Of a DNA stretch of 64,000 nucleotides, positions 9,783 through 22,400 are shown one piece after another. The stretch is from Pterobdella sp. o SKG-2022 (lineage: Eukaryota; Annelida; Clitellata; Hirudinida; Piscicolidae), in the NCBI GenBank assembly GCA_964035795.1, contig OZ038320.1, positions 27,287,705-27,351,704 on the forward strand. Direction: 5' to 3'. Both the position numbers and the translations under genes were made by a program. The notes under the pieces were generated by a model that was not told where the DNA came from, did no database searches, and saw only the letters and a list, made by a program, of their open reading frames with translations. Position 1 is the first letter of the stretch, and each line of letters starts with the position of its first letter.

Positions 9783-12700
9783 CTGCCAACAAATTGACTG
9801 GTTTAATGAGAATTAAAAAAAAAGATTTATGTTCATTCTGGTATTAAACTAAAATTTTCAACTCGTATTAATTTTTTCGTTTTCAACCAATAAGCTTTCA
9901 GAGATTCGCAAAAATTTTTGTCAATATTTCTTGGACTTCGTCAAAGACTTTTTTTATTAATATATCTAGAACAATTTAATTGACTAGAATTTGAAAAAAT
10001 TCAACAAGCACTCACTTCCAAAGCTGCTCCGTGGATTCAACCAATGGTAAGAAAATCAAAGAAAAATATTAAAAACTCATTTAATCAGGCTTATCACTTA
10101 AATTAATGTAACTATCCATGACAATGAAATCGTGAAAGTTTTAGTAAGCTATTAATAAATAAAAAAATGGAGTATGACTGTACAAAGTAATCGTTCGCTT
10201 ATGAACAAGAAAGAAATATTCATTGGCAAATTTTATGATTCTATAAAGTAAGAGGATATTCTGGAAGATAATTTTTTAATCTTCATGTGGAGTATTGGTA
10301 AGAAGGACAACTTCATTTATACACTTTCAATTTGCTTCTGATTCATTTCTAAATTTGAATCATTTCAAAGCTTTAAACTTTTTAAATTTTTTTCTTCACA
10401 AACTTATATAAAAAATCTTTTTTCTAAACCATGTTTTTCGATCAGCTGTTGAACAAAACTTCAAGTACTTAAAATTTTGTTAATATACTAAAACTAAAGT
10501 TAACAGTATTGAAATATCACTAAAAATTCATTAAAACTGTGAAAAGCTTTTTGTAGAAAACTTTTATTATCAAGCAATGTTAATAGGCTTTGATTACTTT
10601 GGGGACACCATAAAAGCCTAAGAAGAGATGACTGGAGAAAGAAGACGAGATCTTAGGTATGTGCATATTTCAATTTAGAAAATACATTTTTAAATTTCAA
10701 TTTTTTTGGATTTGCTTTAGATGATAGGAAAAGGGGAGTAACTTTTATAGGTATCCATTAAAACCCGTATATTATTTTGTTTTAGCCTCAATTTTTTTGA
10801 AGAATTATTTTTTTCGAATGAAACGGATAATTTTAGTTTATCTAAACAACCCACAGTTTTAGCTATCTTGTTAGGTTTAACGTTAGAGTTTAATATAAAA
10901 ATAGGATTTAATATACCATTCGTTAGGGGAGCCGAGGCAATTATGAGCTGGAATATGTTGACATGCATGCAGAAACATATATAACCTCTAAATGTTGTCA
11001 GCATCTTGGACGAAAGACTTATATATATGTCGAGTATAAAATATTATTATAGTTATTTTTGATGGTTTAATAAACTTTTAAATCTGTTCTCAATTCTATT
11101 TACACAAAAAAAGGACCCGTAAACGCCGAAAGTGATGTTTATACATGGTTACCAAATTACGCACTCTTCGTGAAATTATCTAGACGCATGGAACTGAGAT
11201 TCATTTGAATGCGATTTGTCATTGCTGTGTAAGAAAAAAAATTAGAATTGAATTATATAGAAATTAAATTGTTGTATTCAACAAGTCTAAAAATTTTTTT
11301 TGTGCATTGCCATTGTTCTTGATATATACTGTAGATTAAAATAATTAGATAAGATTAAAATGTTTTCAGATTGATCTATAAATAAAAAGATTGCTTGCAA
11401 AAGCCATAAAATGAGGCGTATAGCGATAAAGAAGCTACAAGAAGCAATGACCCATGAGAAAATAGAGAAATGCCTTGAAAATAATACTATACATTAAAAA
11501 CGATGCGAATCACAAACATTTTCAAAATTTTCATATTATAAAAATAAGTTTCATAGAGATGTATTGAAAATTTTTAGTAATTATACAAATAAGTTGAGAT
11601 ATAAAAAAATGCAATGAAAGCGTATTAGCTAGATGAATTGGTTTGTGTGGAGAGATTAATAAAGATATAGACACGAACTGTGACAAATTCGACACTATAT
11701 ACATGCCTTTGAAAGAACATTAATTAAACCACTCTATTCAATTCAAAATAGAAAAATTAATCATCATAAAGGTTGCTTATTGGAAAACTATACTTTTATT
11801 TTGAAAAAAAAAAAATGAGTTTCTTTACTACATACTTTGAAAGGCTTGTGGCGTGAGGTAAAACAATGCTTCAAACTACATACAATGTCATCTTGCCTAC
11901 TACTGTAACATATCCATTATGCTTGGCATTTTAGTATATCGAAATTTACTTCTATATTTTAGAGGTTTTTTCTTTCTAATTCTTTAAGTCCTTTTCACAT
12001 TTACAATTAAAATTGTTTATTTCACTTTTTGTAGAAATAATACAAGTTTAAATCATAAAAAGACAACTTTTTTTAGGTTTTACGGGCTTACAAGCCAGAG
12101 TTTTATTTTTTAAGTTTCAATTTTTTTTAAGTGAACAATGAATTTTCTCTATTATTTGTGAATGTCCACATATTCAAAATTCCCCAAAAAAAATAAATTT
12201 AAAAAAAATGTTGCATGCTGGATAAAAAAATAAAAAGCTTAATCAAAAAACTCATTTGATAATATGGATTACTTACACAAAGATAATCTTGAACGCAGCT
12301 TTATAAAAGTGCATTTCAAAACAACTTTTTTATGCATATGTGGAATTAATAATATACTCATACATTTAACTCAAAATACCAACAAAAAAATGCAGGTCTA
12401 AAAAATGCTTGAAAACCCCAAAGTTGTGATTATAATACATGACAGCGAAGTCTTTAATCAGATTAACCATCTGTCTTCTTATTAATGACCAAAACCATTA
12501 GGAGTATTTTCATTTTATTTTAGGAAACTTTTAAAGTTTGATTTGGTTTTTTGATGGGTTGTATTTGAAGTTTATCATAGGAATAGTGAAACGTAATAAA
12601 GGAGGTTTGAATATCAGCGTTATAGGCTTTTCGTCTTTATATTGTAACACTTTTTCTCGGAATGGTCATTATTAATATTACGACCATCTTTAGGCGGTAA

Positions 12701-14277
12701 AAGAAATGAAACGATAGTATTTTGACAATATAGAGAGGAATATAATTAATTAGCACATTCATAACACAATAAAGTCACAATCCATGATAATTATTTGCAA
12801 GAATCGTATTAAAATTTAATATATTTTTCACAAATTGTTTTTTTTTAATAATAAAAAAGTTTATATGTGATTCAAATGAAATTTAAACTTTTTCAATGCT
12901 TTCAAATTTTAAAAATGACCCATAAGCTTCTTGCATTTTGTCATAATATACTCCATGAATAATTGAATCCATTGTCTAAAAAACAAAAGCAAAACATGTA
13001 AAATATTTTAAATGAAAAACATATTAATCATAAAACTTCCTTAAAGAAGCCTTATTCAAATTCAAATTTTCCCAAATAAGCAGTCAAATGAGACTTTTAT
13101 TTAAATCTTCTTTTCTTACGCAAATTCTCAGCAGTTCTTATTAATTTTCTTTCAGAATATTATTAGTTTCTGTACGACTAGCCTTGTTGAGTAGGTGGAT
13201 AGTTGCGAATTTTAAGACGTGCTTGGCCCTTTTTTATGTATCTCTCAATGTTACTCTGCGTATTTATTTTTTTCTAGTTAGTGAGGCTTAATTCAAAAGT
13301 TGTATGTGCTTATCTGTTTATGCGTGTGTGCCAGTAAGATTGCGATTATTTATACGCAAAGTTTATTATTGGCATAAAAGGAGAAGTTTGAAAAAATCTG
13401 TTTGATGGATCGGGAATATAGAGGTTTTCCTATCTTTTCATTTATCCATCTCTAATATGTATAAAAGAAGAAAGATATCAGATAAAATGTTTATAACGAT
13501 GTACTAAAAAAGATGCGACCATACTGCCTTTCTTGATGAAAAACTTTAAAATGCCTCTGAAAAGTTTTGACATAGAGAAGATTAGTTGAAAATGGAATTG
13601 AATTATTAAGCTGAGAAATTGAGATAAGTAGTATTAAATAATATTTTATATTAAGCTTTTAAAGACTAATACTGGGTGCGTGAATGAATGGACGCACGTT
13701 GAAGGGTTAGATGGATAATAGAAAGTGGCACTAATGGTCGATAAAGTGTTATTCAAAATGCTGGTACTTGCTGTAACCTTCTGTTTTTTCCCTATAGCAG
13801 CCATAAAAAAACTTTAAATTTCGCATGTTCATCTCCTTATGGGGTTTTTTTTATCTCGCAGATTTATCCTATTAGATCATTTTAAATTCATTTATCAGCC
13901 GTAATTTTTCTATTTGCTTTTGTTTGAAAAGTTCTGTCGAACAGTTAGAAGATACATTATCTAGATTACTTCCGTTGCATTTCAAAGTTTTTTTCAGTTC
14001 CGATTGATTTGATATAACTCTCATTTTCAAAATATTTTTGTTTTGGGGGATTATTTTTTTCATGTATATTTTTTCTTAGTTGTGCAATTTTTCATGATTA
14101 ACAGAATATTTTTGTTTTTGTATAGTTTATTATCGCCACCAGATTTTCTCATTAAAACATTTTACATTAGTCTATCAATAACTCTTTTGATTATTCGAAA
14201 AAAATGCTTTTCATGAATTTCTTCTTTACTCAAATGAGGAACAAATAAAGGCATTGAAACTCCTTGTCGATATTTTT
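9783..14277. other. Intergenic region between NSUN4 and neuroligin
   Basis: About 4.5 kb of AT-rich sequence. The minus-strand 95-codon frame at 10717-11004 and a plus-strand frame after an AG near 10936 overlap each other, and neither resembles a known protein. I see no RNA gene or transposon in it. Confidence 0.6.
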
Positions 14278-14283
14278 TTTATT
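14278..14283 (-). terminator. Candidate polyadenylation signal of the neuroligin gene
   Basis: AATAAA on the minus strand lies about 490 bases downstream of the neuroligin stop and just after the in-frame downstream ORF closes at 14302. This is consistent with that ORF lying in the 3' UTR. Confidence 0.4.
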
Positions 14284-14301
14284 GAACGGTGATCTTCTAT
14301 C

Positions 14302-14775
14302 TTAACTTGGTGCAGTGGTCGTGGAGCATGCAAGACATTTGTTTTTACCTTTATCAACAGCAATGCTTTCAATGGTATGAGTATTATCATTATTATTTGA
14401 ATTATTATTATTATTATTATTAGAAATTTCCATATTATTATTGTTATCCAGCAAAGTATCATTAATATTATTATAAATATTGGAAACTTTATTGTCGGTA
14501 ATTATACTATGAGTTGTGCTATTATTATTAGCTTTAGTTTCAGTATGAGTGTAAGTAGTAGTATTATTGTTAGTAATACTCTTTATAGTGTTAGAATTAT
14601 TTTTTTTTGTAGCAGTAGTAAAATAAGTAGTATTAGTAGTAGCAGTGGTATTAGTAGTAGTAGGCGAAAATGTAGCTAGAATATAGGGCTCTTGGAAAGT
14701 TGTTTGATATTTTGAATTTGTTAGACTTTGTCCGCAAGGCACGTTTTTTTGAATATGTTGATTTAGGGAATCTTG
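14302..14775 (-). other. In-frame open extension after the neuroligin stop codon
   Basis: Immediately after the neuroligin TAA (14778-14776, followed by CAA) the same frame stays open for 157 codons before a second TAA. Its first part is ordinary sequence (QDSLNQHIQKNVPCGQ); the rest is Thr/Asn-rich and encoded by trinucleotide repeats. It could be a readthrough extension, sequence made 3' UTR by a recent nonsense mutation, or simply an open frame favoured by trinucleotide repeats. It is not a typical PDZ-ligand-bearing tail. Confidence 0.4.
14385..14665. repeat. Degenerate trinucleotide repeats (ATT/AGT type)
   Basis: Clustered imperfect ATT and AGT triplet runs, read on the minus strand as AAT and ACT codons (poly-Asn, poly-Thr). 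They account for most of the downstream open frame. Confidence 0.85.
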
Positions 14776-16499
14776 TTACTTTTGATTTGAAAATGATTTA
14801 AGTTGAAGTTTAGAAGTATCGTGGCTATGAATTTTGCTAAAAAATATACTCGCTTCATTCAAATCTGATTGTGGCTGCTTCTCCGAGTGTCGCCAAAAAT
14901 TGCAATCTGGCAAATTGAATTGCACACATTTTGATTGGCCAAACGAGCAATTATTTTTGTTTTGTGTACTTTTCTCAATTTTCTTTTGAGCATCGACTGG
15001 ACAGATGGATAGTTGTAAGTATTTGTAATCGTTAGTAATTTTGTTCTCGTTTCCATTGGTCGCATCTTTTCTCGTTTTCTCAACATTCGTTTCATAATCT
15101 TTATCACAAAAAGTCATGAAATTTTTTGTTTGGCCAATTTTTGGGCCAAAAAAACTATTGTCATTCACACCACGCTCGTTTCCAGCATCGCTGTTGAAGT
15201 TTTCAAGATTATTCGCTTTGTTAGCGTTGATAACATTATTAATGGTTTTTGATGTATAGTTAAAGGTTTTAGTATTTTTATCAAAAACTTTATATTGTGG
15301 TTTGTAATTCGGAAACGTTTTATAAGAAGTCTCACCTTTCTCGTTATTTTTGTGAGCGTAAAATGTCGAGAGGTCGCAATTTCTTTCATTATCAATGACT
15401 TTATCGAACTTTTCATGTCGAGCTCCGAATGTTGAACTAAGATTAGCAGTTTCATCAAGTTTGGCATTAATTTTTTTCTCTTGCACGATAACACATTCAT
15501 GATCAACATTTGCGAGAGTATCTCTTTTGAACTGATGAAAATTGTTGTAGGTTTTAGGATGTTTGAGAAGTGAATTATGACATAAATTCAAAGATTTTTG
15601 ATCGAGAAACATGATATTGTCATTATTATGAAAAGAAACTTTGTTTGTCAAGGTATTCAAGTCTTTTAAAGTGACATTCGAGTTGTAAGAGCGATTGGAG
15701 GAAAGTACTGGAATTGATTCGGTTGGAAGAATATTAGAAAGGGGAGAAAAAGCATTGAGGTTTTTAGAAATTTGTGTGTATGAGTTAGAAGGTGAATTGT
15801 TAATACAATTGGCAGATGACAACTGAAGCGAAAACGGAAAAGGCTGAGGTGTGGATGGTGGCGTTTGCTGTGAAGATAGAATTTCTCGGCGTTTCATTTG
15901 TTTTAAAGTTTGTTCTGTTTGCCGTTTTTGTTTGCACATATACCAAGAAACAATTGCATTCAAAAGCAACAGAATGCAACCTACAATTATTGTAACTATG
16001 AGAGAAACGGCGTTTCTATTAGTAGTTGTGGGTGTGAGGGCTGTAGTGAAGGATGGGCTCAGAGGCTTGTGATGGGAACTTTTGTTTTCGTCGGAATACA
16101 AAACTGATGAAGCTAAATGTGATGATGAAAAAAATGATGATGATAAATTATAATCTTTATCAATTTTCGTGTTTATATTTTTGGAAGAGTGATCTATAGG
16201 AACAGAAGTTGTAGTGGCAATAACAAAATGATGGTGGTGGTGATTGGGGTAGTTGTGGTGATTTGTGAAATATTTACCATTGTTGGAATTTTTGGCATTT
16301 ATTTCCATTAGTTGACTCCAGTTATGAGGCAAAGTTCCTATCTCTTCAAAGGTATATGGATCATCATAGTTGTCTAAAAGGTGAAATGTTGCATCCAAGT
16401 TATCAGACCGATGTATTTTGGGTATAAGATCCAACCAAAGACCCACTTTGGCATTTCTGTAATAGTTGTCTATAACGACGAGTTCCTTGTTTTTCAACG
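14776..16499 (-). CDS. Nlg: Neuroligin exon 9: end of ectodomain, membrane helix, cytoplasmic tail
   Basis: Starts with VVIDNYYRNAKVGLWLDLIP, the last conserved piece of the fold. A His/Asn/Ser-rich stalk follows, then the membrane helix SLIVTIIVGCILLLLNAIVS with a YMCKQKRQ stop-transfer. The cytoplasmic tail of about 385 residues is Asn/Ser/Thr/Lys-rich with no recognised domain. It ends FSNQK, without the usual TTRV-type PDZ ligand. Confidence 0.92.
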
Positions 16500-19400
16500 C
16501 TGTAATATAAAACTATTTTTAAATTAAAACCTAGAATTGATATAATTAAACAAAGTTAAACGAAGTTTGAACAATAAATCAAAATTTTAATCTAGAAAAA
16601 ATTTTCATTTTTCAAGTATGTGTTTAAGTGGTTTGATATTATATAAATTTTTGATATTATATAAATAATTTTGAAGGTATTGAAATAATGTGGTTTTCAA
16701 CCACACGTTCTCAATAAACATATTAATAAAACTAAATTACTTTTTTATATTAATTTAATTTAAAAATTTCGAATTCTGTTTATAGCTTACATAAAATAGA
16801 ATTACAATTACGTGCGAGAATATTGAAACTCGATAATATTCTAAACCCTAAAAAATTTGATACAGCAACTACTATGCTATCATGAATATTTTAAAGAAAT
16901 AAATTAAATCGACTTCATTTTAAAACCATTAATGTTTTTTAAAAACTTCACTATCTGCTGGGTATTTCATAAAATTAGTAAAATAATCGAAAGCATACAA
17001 AAATTTTCTATTTTATATTTCATCTAATTAATGTCAATATAAATATTTATCTTGTTTGATTTCAAACTGTGATGAAAAATGGCTTTATTCGTTGGGTATG
17101 AATTGCTAATAGAAGCTGGTAACTTTAGAGACATTATTTATTCAAAACACTTAGAAACATTCTTTTAAATAGTATTTGCAAATCTTTTTGATTGCATAAA
17201 ACCTCAATTTTTAAAATTCCATAAACAAAATTACAAAAGATATTAAAAAGGCTTTTTTTGATCAAATTTGGAACACATCCAATATCAACAAAATATTTCG
17301 GTAGAATCAATGGTTTAAAAAAATTTAGTTCTAAATGAAGAAGTTATATTTAAATATTTTGAGTAAAACACAAAAGTCTTAAAAAAATTTACAAAAAACT
17401 GTTCAACAGAGATCCAAAAAATCTTAAAAATTGGATTTAAGCGCAAATCTGGCGAGGTAATGCAATTTTATAGTCATTCTCAAGGTGTTAATGAGTGGCT
17501 TGATAGAGATGCCGGCGAAATGCTATGGAGAAATGACTTTATCTTGTTGCATATAAGAATGAATAATATGGAAAAAATTATCTTGAATATGCATTCTTTT
17601 TAAATTATGGGAGTTAGCGGCCCCTCTGATTGCCCAAACGACAATTTGTTTTGGCATGCTCTTGTTTTTAGATTAGGCTATAACGACCGTTAACCAGATT
17701 CAAGTATTAAGCTTAAATCAGGTTAAAAGAGCCTGAGAACTTTTATAGTGATTATGGGGGAAATGAGAAAAAATTTTCTTTAAAAGATATTTTATTTTAT
17801 AGGAGTTAAAAATTAAACACTGTTGCAGAAATGACTTTGATGAAGATGTGAATTTAAATTGCCAACAGCCAAAAAGCTTTTAAGTACATTGGATCAAATA
17901 ATTGCTTAAAATAATTTTCAAAAATTTCGCTAAAATATTGAATTTCAAAATGTGGAGAAATTTATATTAATTTAAAACTCAATTTTCTAATTGCAATTAT
18001 GCTTGCAAAGACATAATTTTATGAACATTTAATGAATGGACATTAAGAATTGCAAGATCATTATTCAAAAAAAAAAGGGAATTTTTCTTTATCTTAATCT
18101 CATCATAATATTTTAAATGTATTTAAATAATAATGAAGTTTTTGATATTTTCCCGAAGTCAATTATCGCGAAGGTAATGAGTATTTTGTTTTCGGGATTC
18201 ATAATATGATGTAACGAATGACTTTTTCAATTTTCATGAAACCAAAACTTTTATACTTTCATAATTAATTAACAAAGCACCAATCATTTTGAAGATTATT
18301 TCTGAATGTTGGCATTTTGATTGATTAAAAGTTTTATTCTCATAAGCAAACTTACGAAGGTCACAAAAAGTGTGGAATTTTTTAAAATCATTTTTGGTGG
18401 TTATAAAATAAAGGTTTCTCAAATCTGAACCTTGTTTTAATCGTACCAAAGTGTGATTTATATCTAACTGCTTCCAAAATATTATTGAAAATTGAAATAA
18501 GATAAAAAAGGTTATAGTTGAAAACTTTCATAATTATTGTAAACAAATCCACATCAATAGGATTGAACAATTATATACTTTTTCAAAATGATTTAACAAG
18601 ATATTTGAAAAGCTACAGACAGCATGAATAACTGCTATGAATAATAATACTCACAAAACAAAAGATAAGGTTGATTCTTCAAGTTGTATTCTGGCCAAAA
18701 CGGCAGTTTCCAGTTTTTATTTGAATTCTGAGGCTTATTTGACTGTAAAGATGTTTCACGGTAAAGGGTTTTCTCACGGGAGTTTTCTTTCAAATCATTT
18801 TTTTCTTCTTGTGTGTTTTCATTATTGGAACTTTTGATTGAGTGATCAAACATGGATGCATCCAAATCCATAAAAAAATCTGGCTTGTTTGGATCACTGT
18901 TTTGGAAAAATTGCATTAGAAAAATAACATTTGAAAATATAAACTGCATTAAAAAAATAAATCATAGTGAATAAAAGGAGTGCATAATTTCATATTTAAC
19001 CATGAATTTTTTCAAGTAGTTGTTTTCAAGTGGCCGAGAAAAATTTTAATTCTTAAAAATAGTTATTCTAGAAATTGAAAAAAAAATTTTAATGCAATAA
19101 TCAATAAAATTGAAACTATTGTTAAAACTAGCATTAGTATTTCTAAAGCAAAAGCTTCATTACAGAAATTAGCTTGTGTCAAAAATTTAAGACATTTATA
19201 ATGTTTATAAGTTCAAGCAGAGTCTTGAATGAAGCTAGAAAACCACTCTGATTTCAATGAATGAAGTGTACAAGTTGTCGTTGAATGCCAGTTTTCAACA
19301 TTCATTTTCAAAAGCTCTTTTCCAAGGGTGTGGTTTTTAGTCTGAGAGTTCTGTTTCACTGTTTTGTTGACATTTTTTCACGCTCTTTCACACGTGAGGA

Positions 19401-22400
19401 CAGTATATGTCATTTTATTTATATGAGTTGAGAGGTATACTTTAGATCCATATAGCTGAAAAAGTTGTAAGTTAGATAAAATGTTTTGGAAAATTTAAAT
19501 AGTTGAGTTCAAAGATGAAGGAAACAAAAAATGGATTTGTGTTTGACTATGGTTGAAATGTGTTAGTTTAGGGAGAAGATGATGTCAGTGATGACCCTGG
19601 TAGTTTTATTTCAGTGAAGATGTTTATTTTATGGTCAAATGTGTCAACTATTTTAGAGATTTTTTGTATTTAAGGATTCATGCCAAAGGGACCAGCGTAT
19701 GTTTTTAAAGGTTAAGTTTGAGAAAGTTATGAGACAGCTTAGTTTGTGCAAAGCAAATGCGTTTTGAAATAGTGTCGATGAAGAGTTGTGCATTGTTGTA
19801 GAGAACTTGCATATGAAAATTATATCATCAAAATGATGGTTGAAATCAATTCATGAACTTGAATGATGATGGTTATTGAGAAGGCTTAGATAAATAAAAT
19901 AAACTTATGACTGAAAGAGTGGAAAAATAAATTGCATAATTTAATAAAAAAAATATGCATTTGATATATTTAATTAAAAAAACAGTGTTTTCATTATAAA
20001 AACGTATAATAAATCTACTGGTCCACAAACATTAATGACCACCATAACATCTTTGCGTCCCATTCTTTATGATGGACATTTCTGCTGCTATAGGGAACCT
20101 CTCGAGACATTGGCTTTTTAACAATTAATCAAAAAACTCCCTTGTTTTGAACGATTCAATGCAAATTGAACAAAACAATATACAAAAAAGTAAACATTTA
20201 TGATTGAGTACGAAATAGGTTTTTTTATGGTTCTCTCATGTGTTTGAGCATGTTCGACATAAATTTTGAAATAAATTGTAACAACGCTTAAAAAATAGAG
20301 TTATAAAAAATATGTTTGAATGAATAAAAGTGTTATCATACGTAAAAAAATTTAAAAAAGTTGGTTTGAGAATGAATTTAATGGAATATCTTGAAACTAA
20401 AAGAAATGAATGGAAAGGAAAAACATTATTGGCGTGTGATGGATTGAAGGTTGAGATAAAGATAAATGAGAAAAAAAGATCGCTAATGCCTCAATTAAAA
20501 AATCCGGTTTGAAAACCTGAATTAATAAAAAATAAATTTTAGAGCAATATTTTGGAAAAAAAACTATAAACAGTTTTAGATTTAAAAATTCAGTAAAAAC
20601 TTTCACAAATTATTTTTCTTAGAGAGCTTTGGAAATACTTTTATTTAAACTTATGGATTTTTAAGTAAAGTATACTAATTTTTTTCTTTTCTAAATTTGT
20701 AGAAACGAGCTAAAAAAAATATTTAAGAAAAAATTGTAAATTATAAATAATATAGAATTTTTATCGTTTATTGATAGATTATTTGGAGAAAAACCAAAAA
20801 AGTTTAAATATATATTACTCAAACTTAGATTTGAACAGTTGATGGTAAATACTTTTCACAAACTTTTGGATGTAAAAAATTTTCGAATAATAATTTATTT
20901 CGATTGCAGGTTGAAAATGTTGCGTTGAAAACATGGAAAAATTATTTCCAAGTTTCGGAATTTTTTTCTTATAGCAAACTTAATTAGATACGTTTTTCGA
21001 ATCCTAATTATGAATTCATATTTGGAAACTTCACAAAAAGTAAAAATTTCATTTTGATTCAGTTTTTTTTGAAATTTTCTTCTAGTTCTTAATTATTTTG
21101 TTTTTATTCAAAATACTTTCCATAATATACCCATTAATCGATATCTTATTGAAGCAAAATCATTAAAAAATTGGAGTTTGTTTAAAACATTCAATTTGGA
21201 AAGATTTCAAAAAATATTATTCATTAACTAACACATTTTCCGAATTTTCAAAATTATTCTTTTTCTTTAAATTAGTGAAACTATAAAATATTCATATAAT
21301 TCTTGAAATTCATTTTAAGCATTTAAACAAGGAACTCTAAAAATTTTATTTTTAGAACACAATTTTATTGAATTTTTCTTAATTCAAAAAATAGATGAGC
21401 TCTTTTTTATTTACTCTTTTTCATGGAAAGATTTTTCTCATAAAATTTTGCTAACACTTTAAATTAGAACTAAACTCATCAAAGCACTATAGATTATTTG
21501 TAACAAACGTTTTAATAAACTACTCAAACTCGGCCCCTAGAGCTCAATGGTTGAGTATTAGACTAATTATCTAAAAGTTACCGGGTTCGATCCCGCGTGG
21601 GCCGACAATTAGCACCTATTCCGCAGTGTGTTTTCGCTACATTAAATTTGTAGCAAGCGCTTTGATCTATAAGGAAAAACTGTTTATAAATACCGCATTA
21701 AATTAAATTACATTGGAGTTTAATTTTTTGAAATTATGTTATATAGAATGTTTCTGAAAGTGAATGAAGTGCTCATTATTGAAAAATGTTGGCACTCATG
21801 GCGTGTCTTTGCAAGAGCATTGGTTATAAACCCAAAAGGGTAGTTTGAAATGCATTTTGTCTTTTGATTAAAATAGTTTCATAGAAGTTATTACTTTTGA
21901 AAATAAAATAGTTCTGAACAATTAAAAAAGTCTGAAACAATTGTATGAGGAAAAACTCGAGATATTTGTTAATTAAAAATCACGAGGCTTTTTGTAAATC
22001 AAACTTACAATATAAAATCAAAAATTTTGCAATACCTTCCATTAATTACAAAAATTTTAGTGTTACTCAAATGGCACATATTTAATAATGAAATCTCTCA
22101 CCCCGATTTGATGAAGTTACAAAAGTAGGTCATAAAGCGTTTCGATAATATCACTTGTTGCTGAGTGTAAGTGCTTGCAAACGGTTTCAAATCGTTAACT
22201 AAAGGCGCTCCAAAAATCAGTGCTAATAAGTCTTCTTCAGGGAAGTTAATATAATTGTCGAAATGCCTTTCGTGTTTGTTGAAAACTTTCTCAAGGTTTA
22301 TATAGTTTTTTTCGTTTACTTTTCGTTTGTATTTATTCTTTTTAATATTTTGTTTTTTTAAACTATTTTTTTCTGTAGGGTCTACTGTTGTTGCTTTCAG

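Noticed and set aside
10717..11040. Overlapping frames on both strands near 10.7-11.0 kb
   Set aside because: Both are open, neither has convincing similarity or paired splice sites, and one would exclude the other.
15851..16107. Plus-strand frames of 65-73 codons
   Set aside because: They are antisense to the neuroligin membrane-helix exon, whose minus-strand frame is long and recognised.
18637..18837. Plus-strand 66-codon frame
   Set aside because: Antisense shadow of neuroligin exon 8.
21530..21605. Functional tRNA-Ile (AAT)
   Set aside because: U at position 37, a mispaired T-stem and a continuous non-tRNA 3' extension with a repeat tail fit a SINE head better than a working tRNA.
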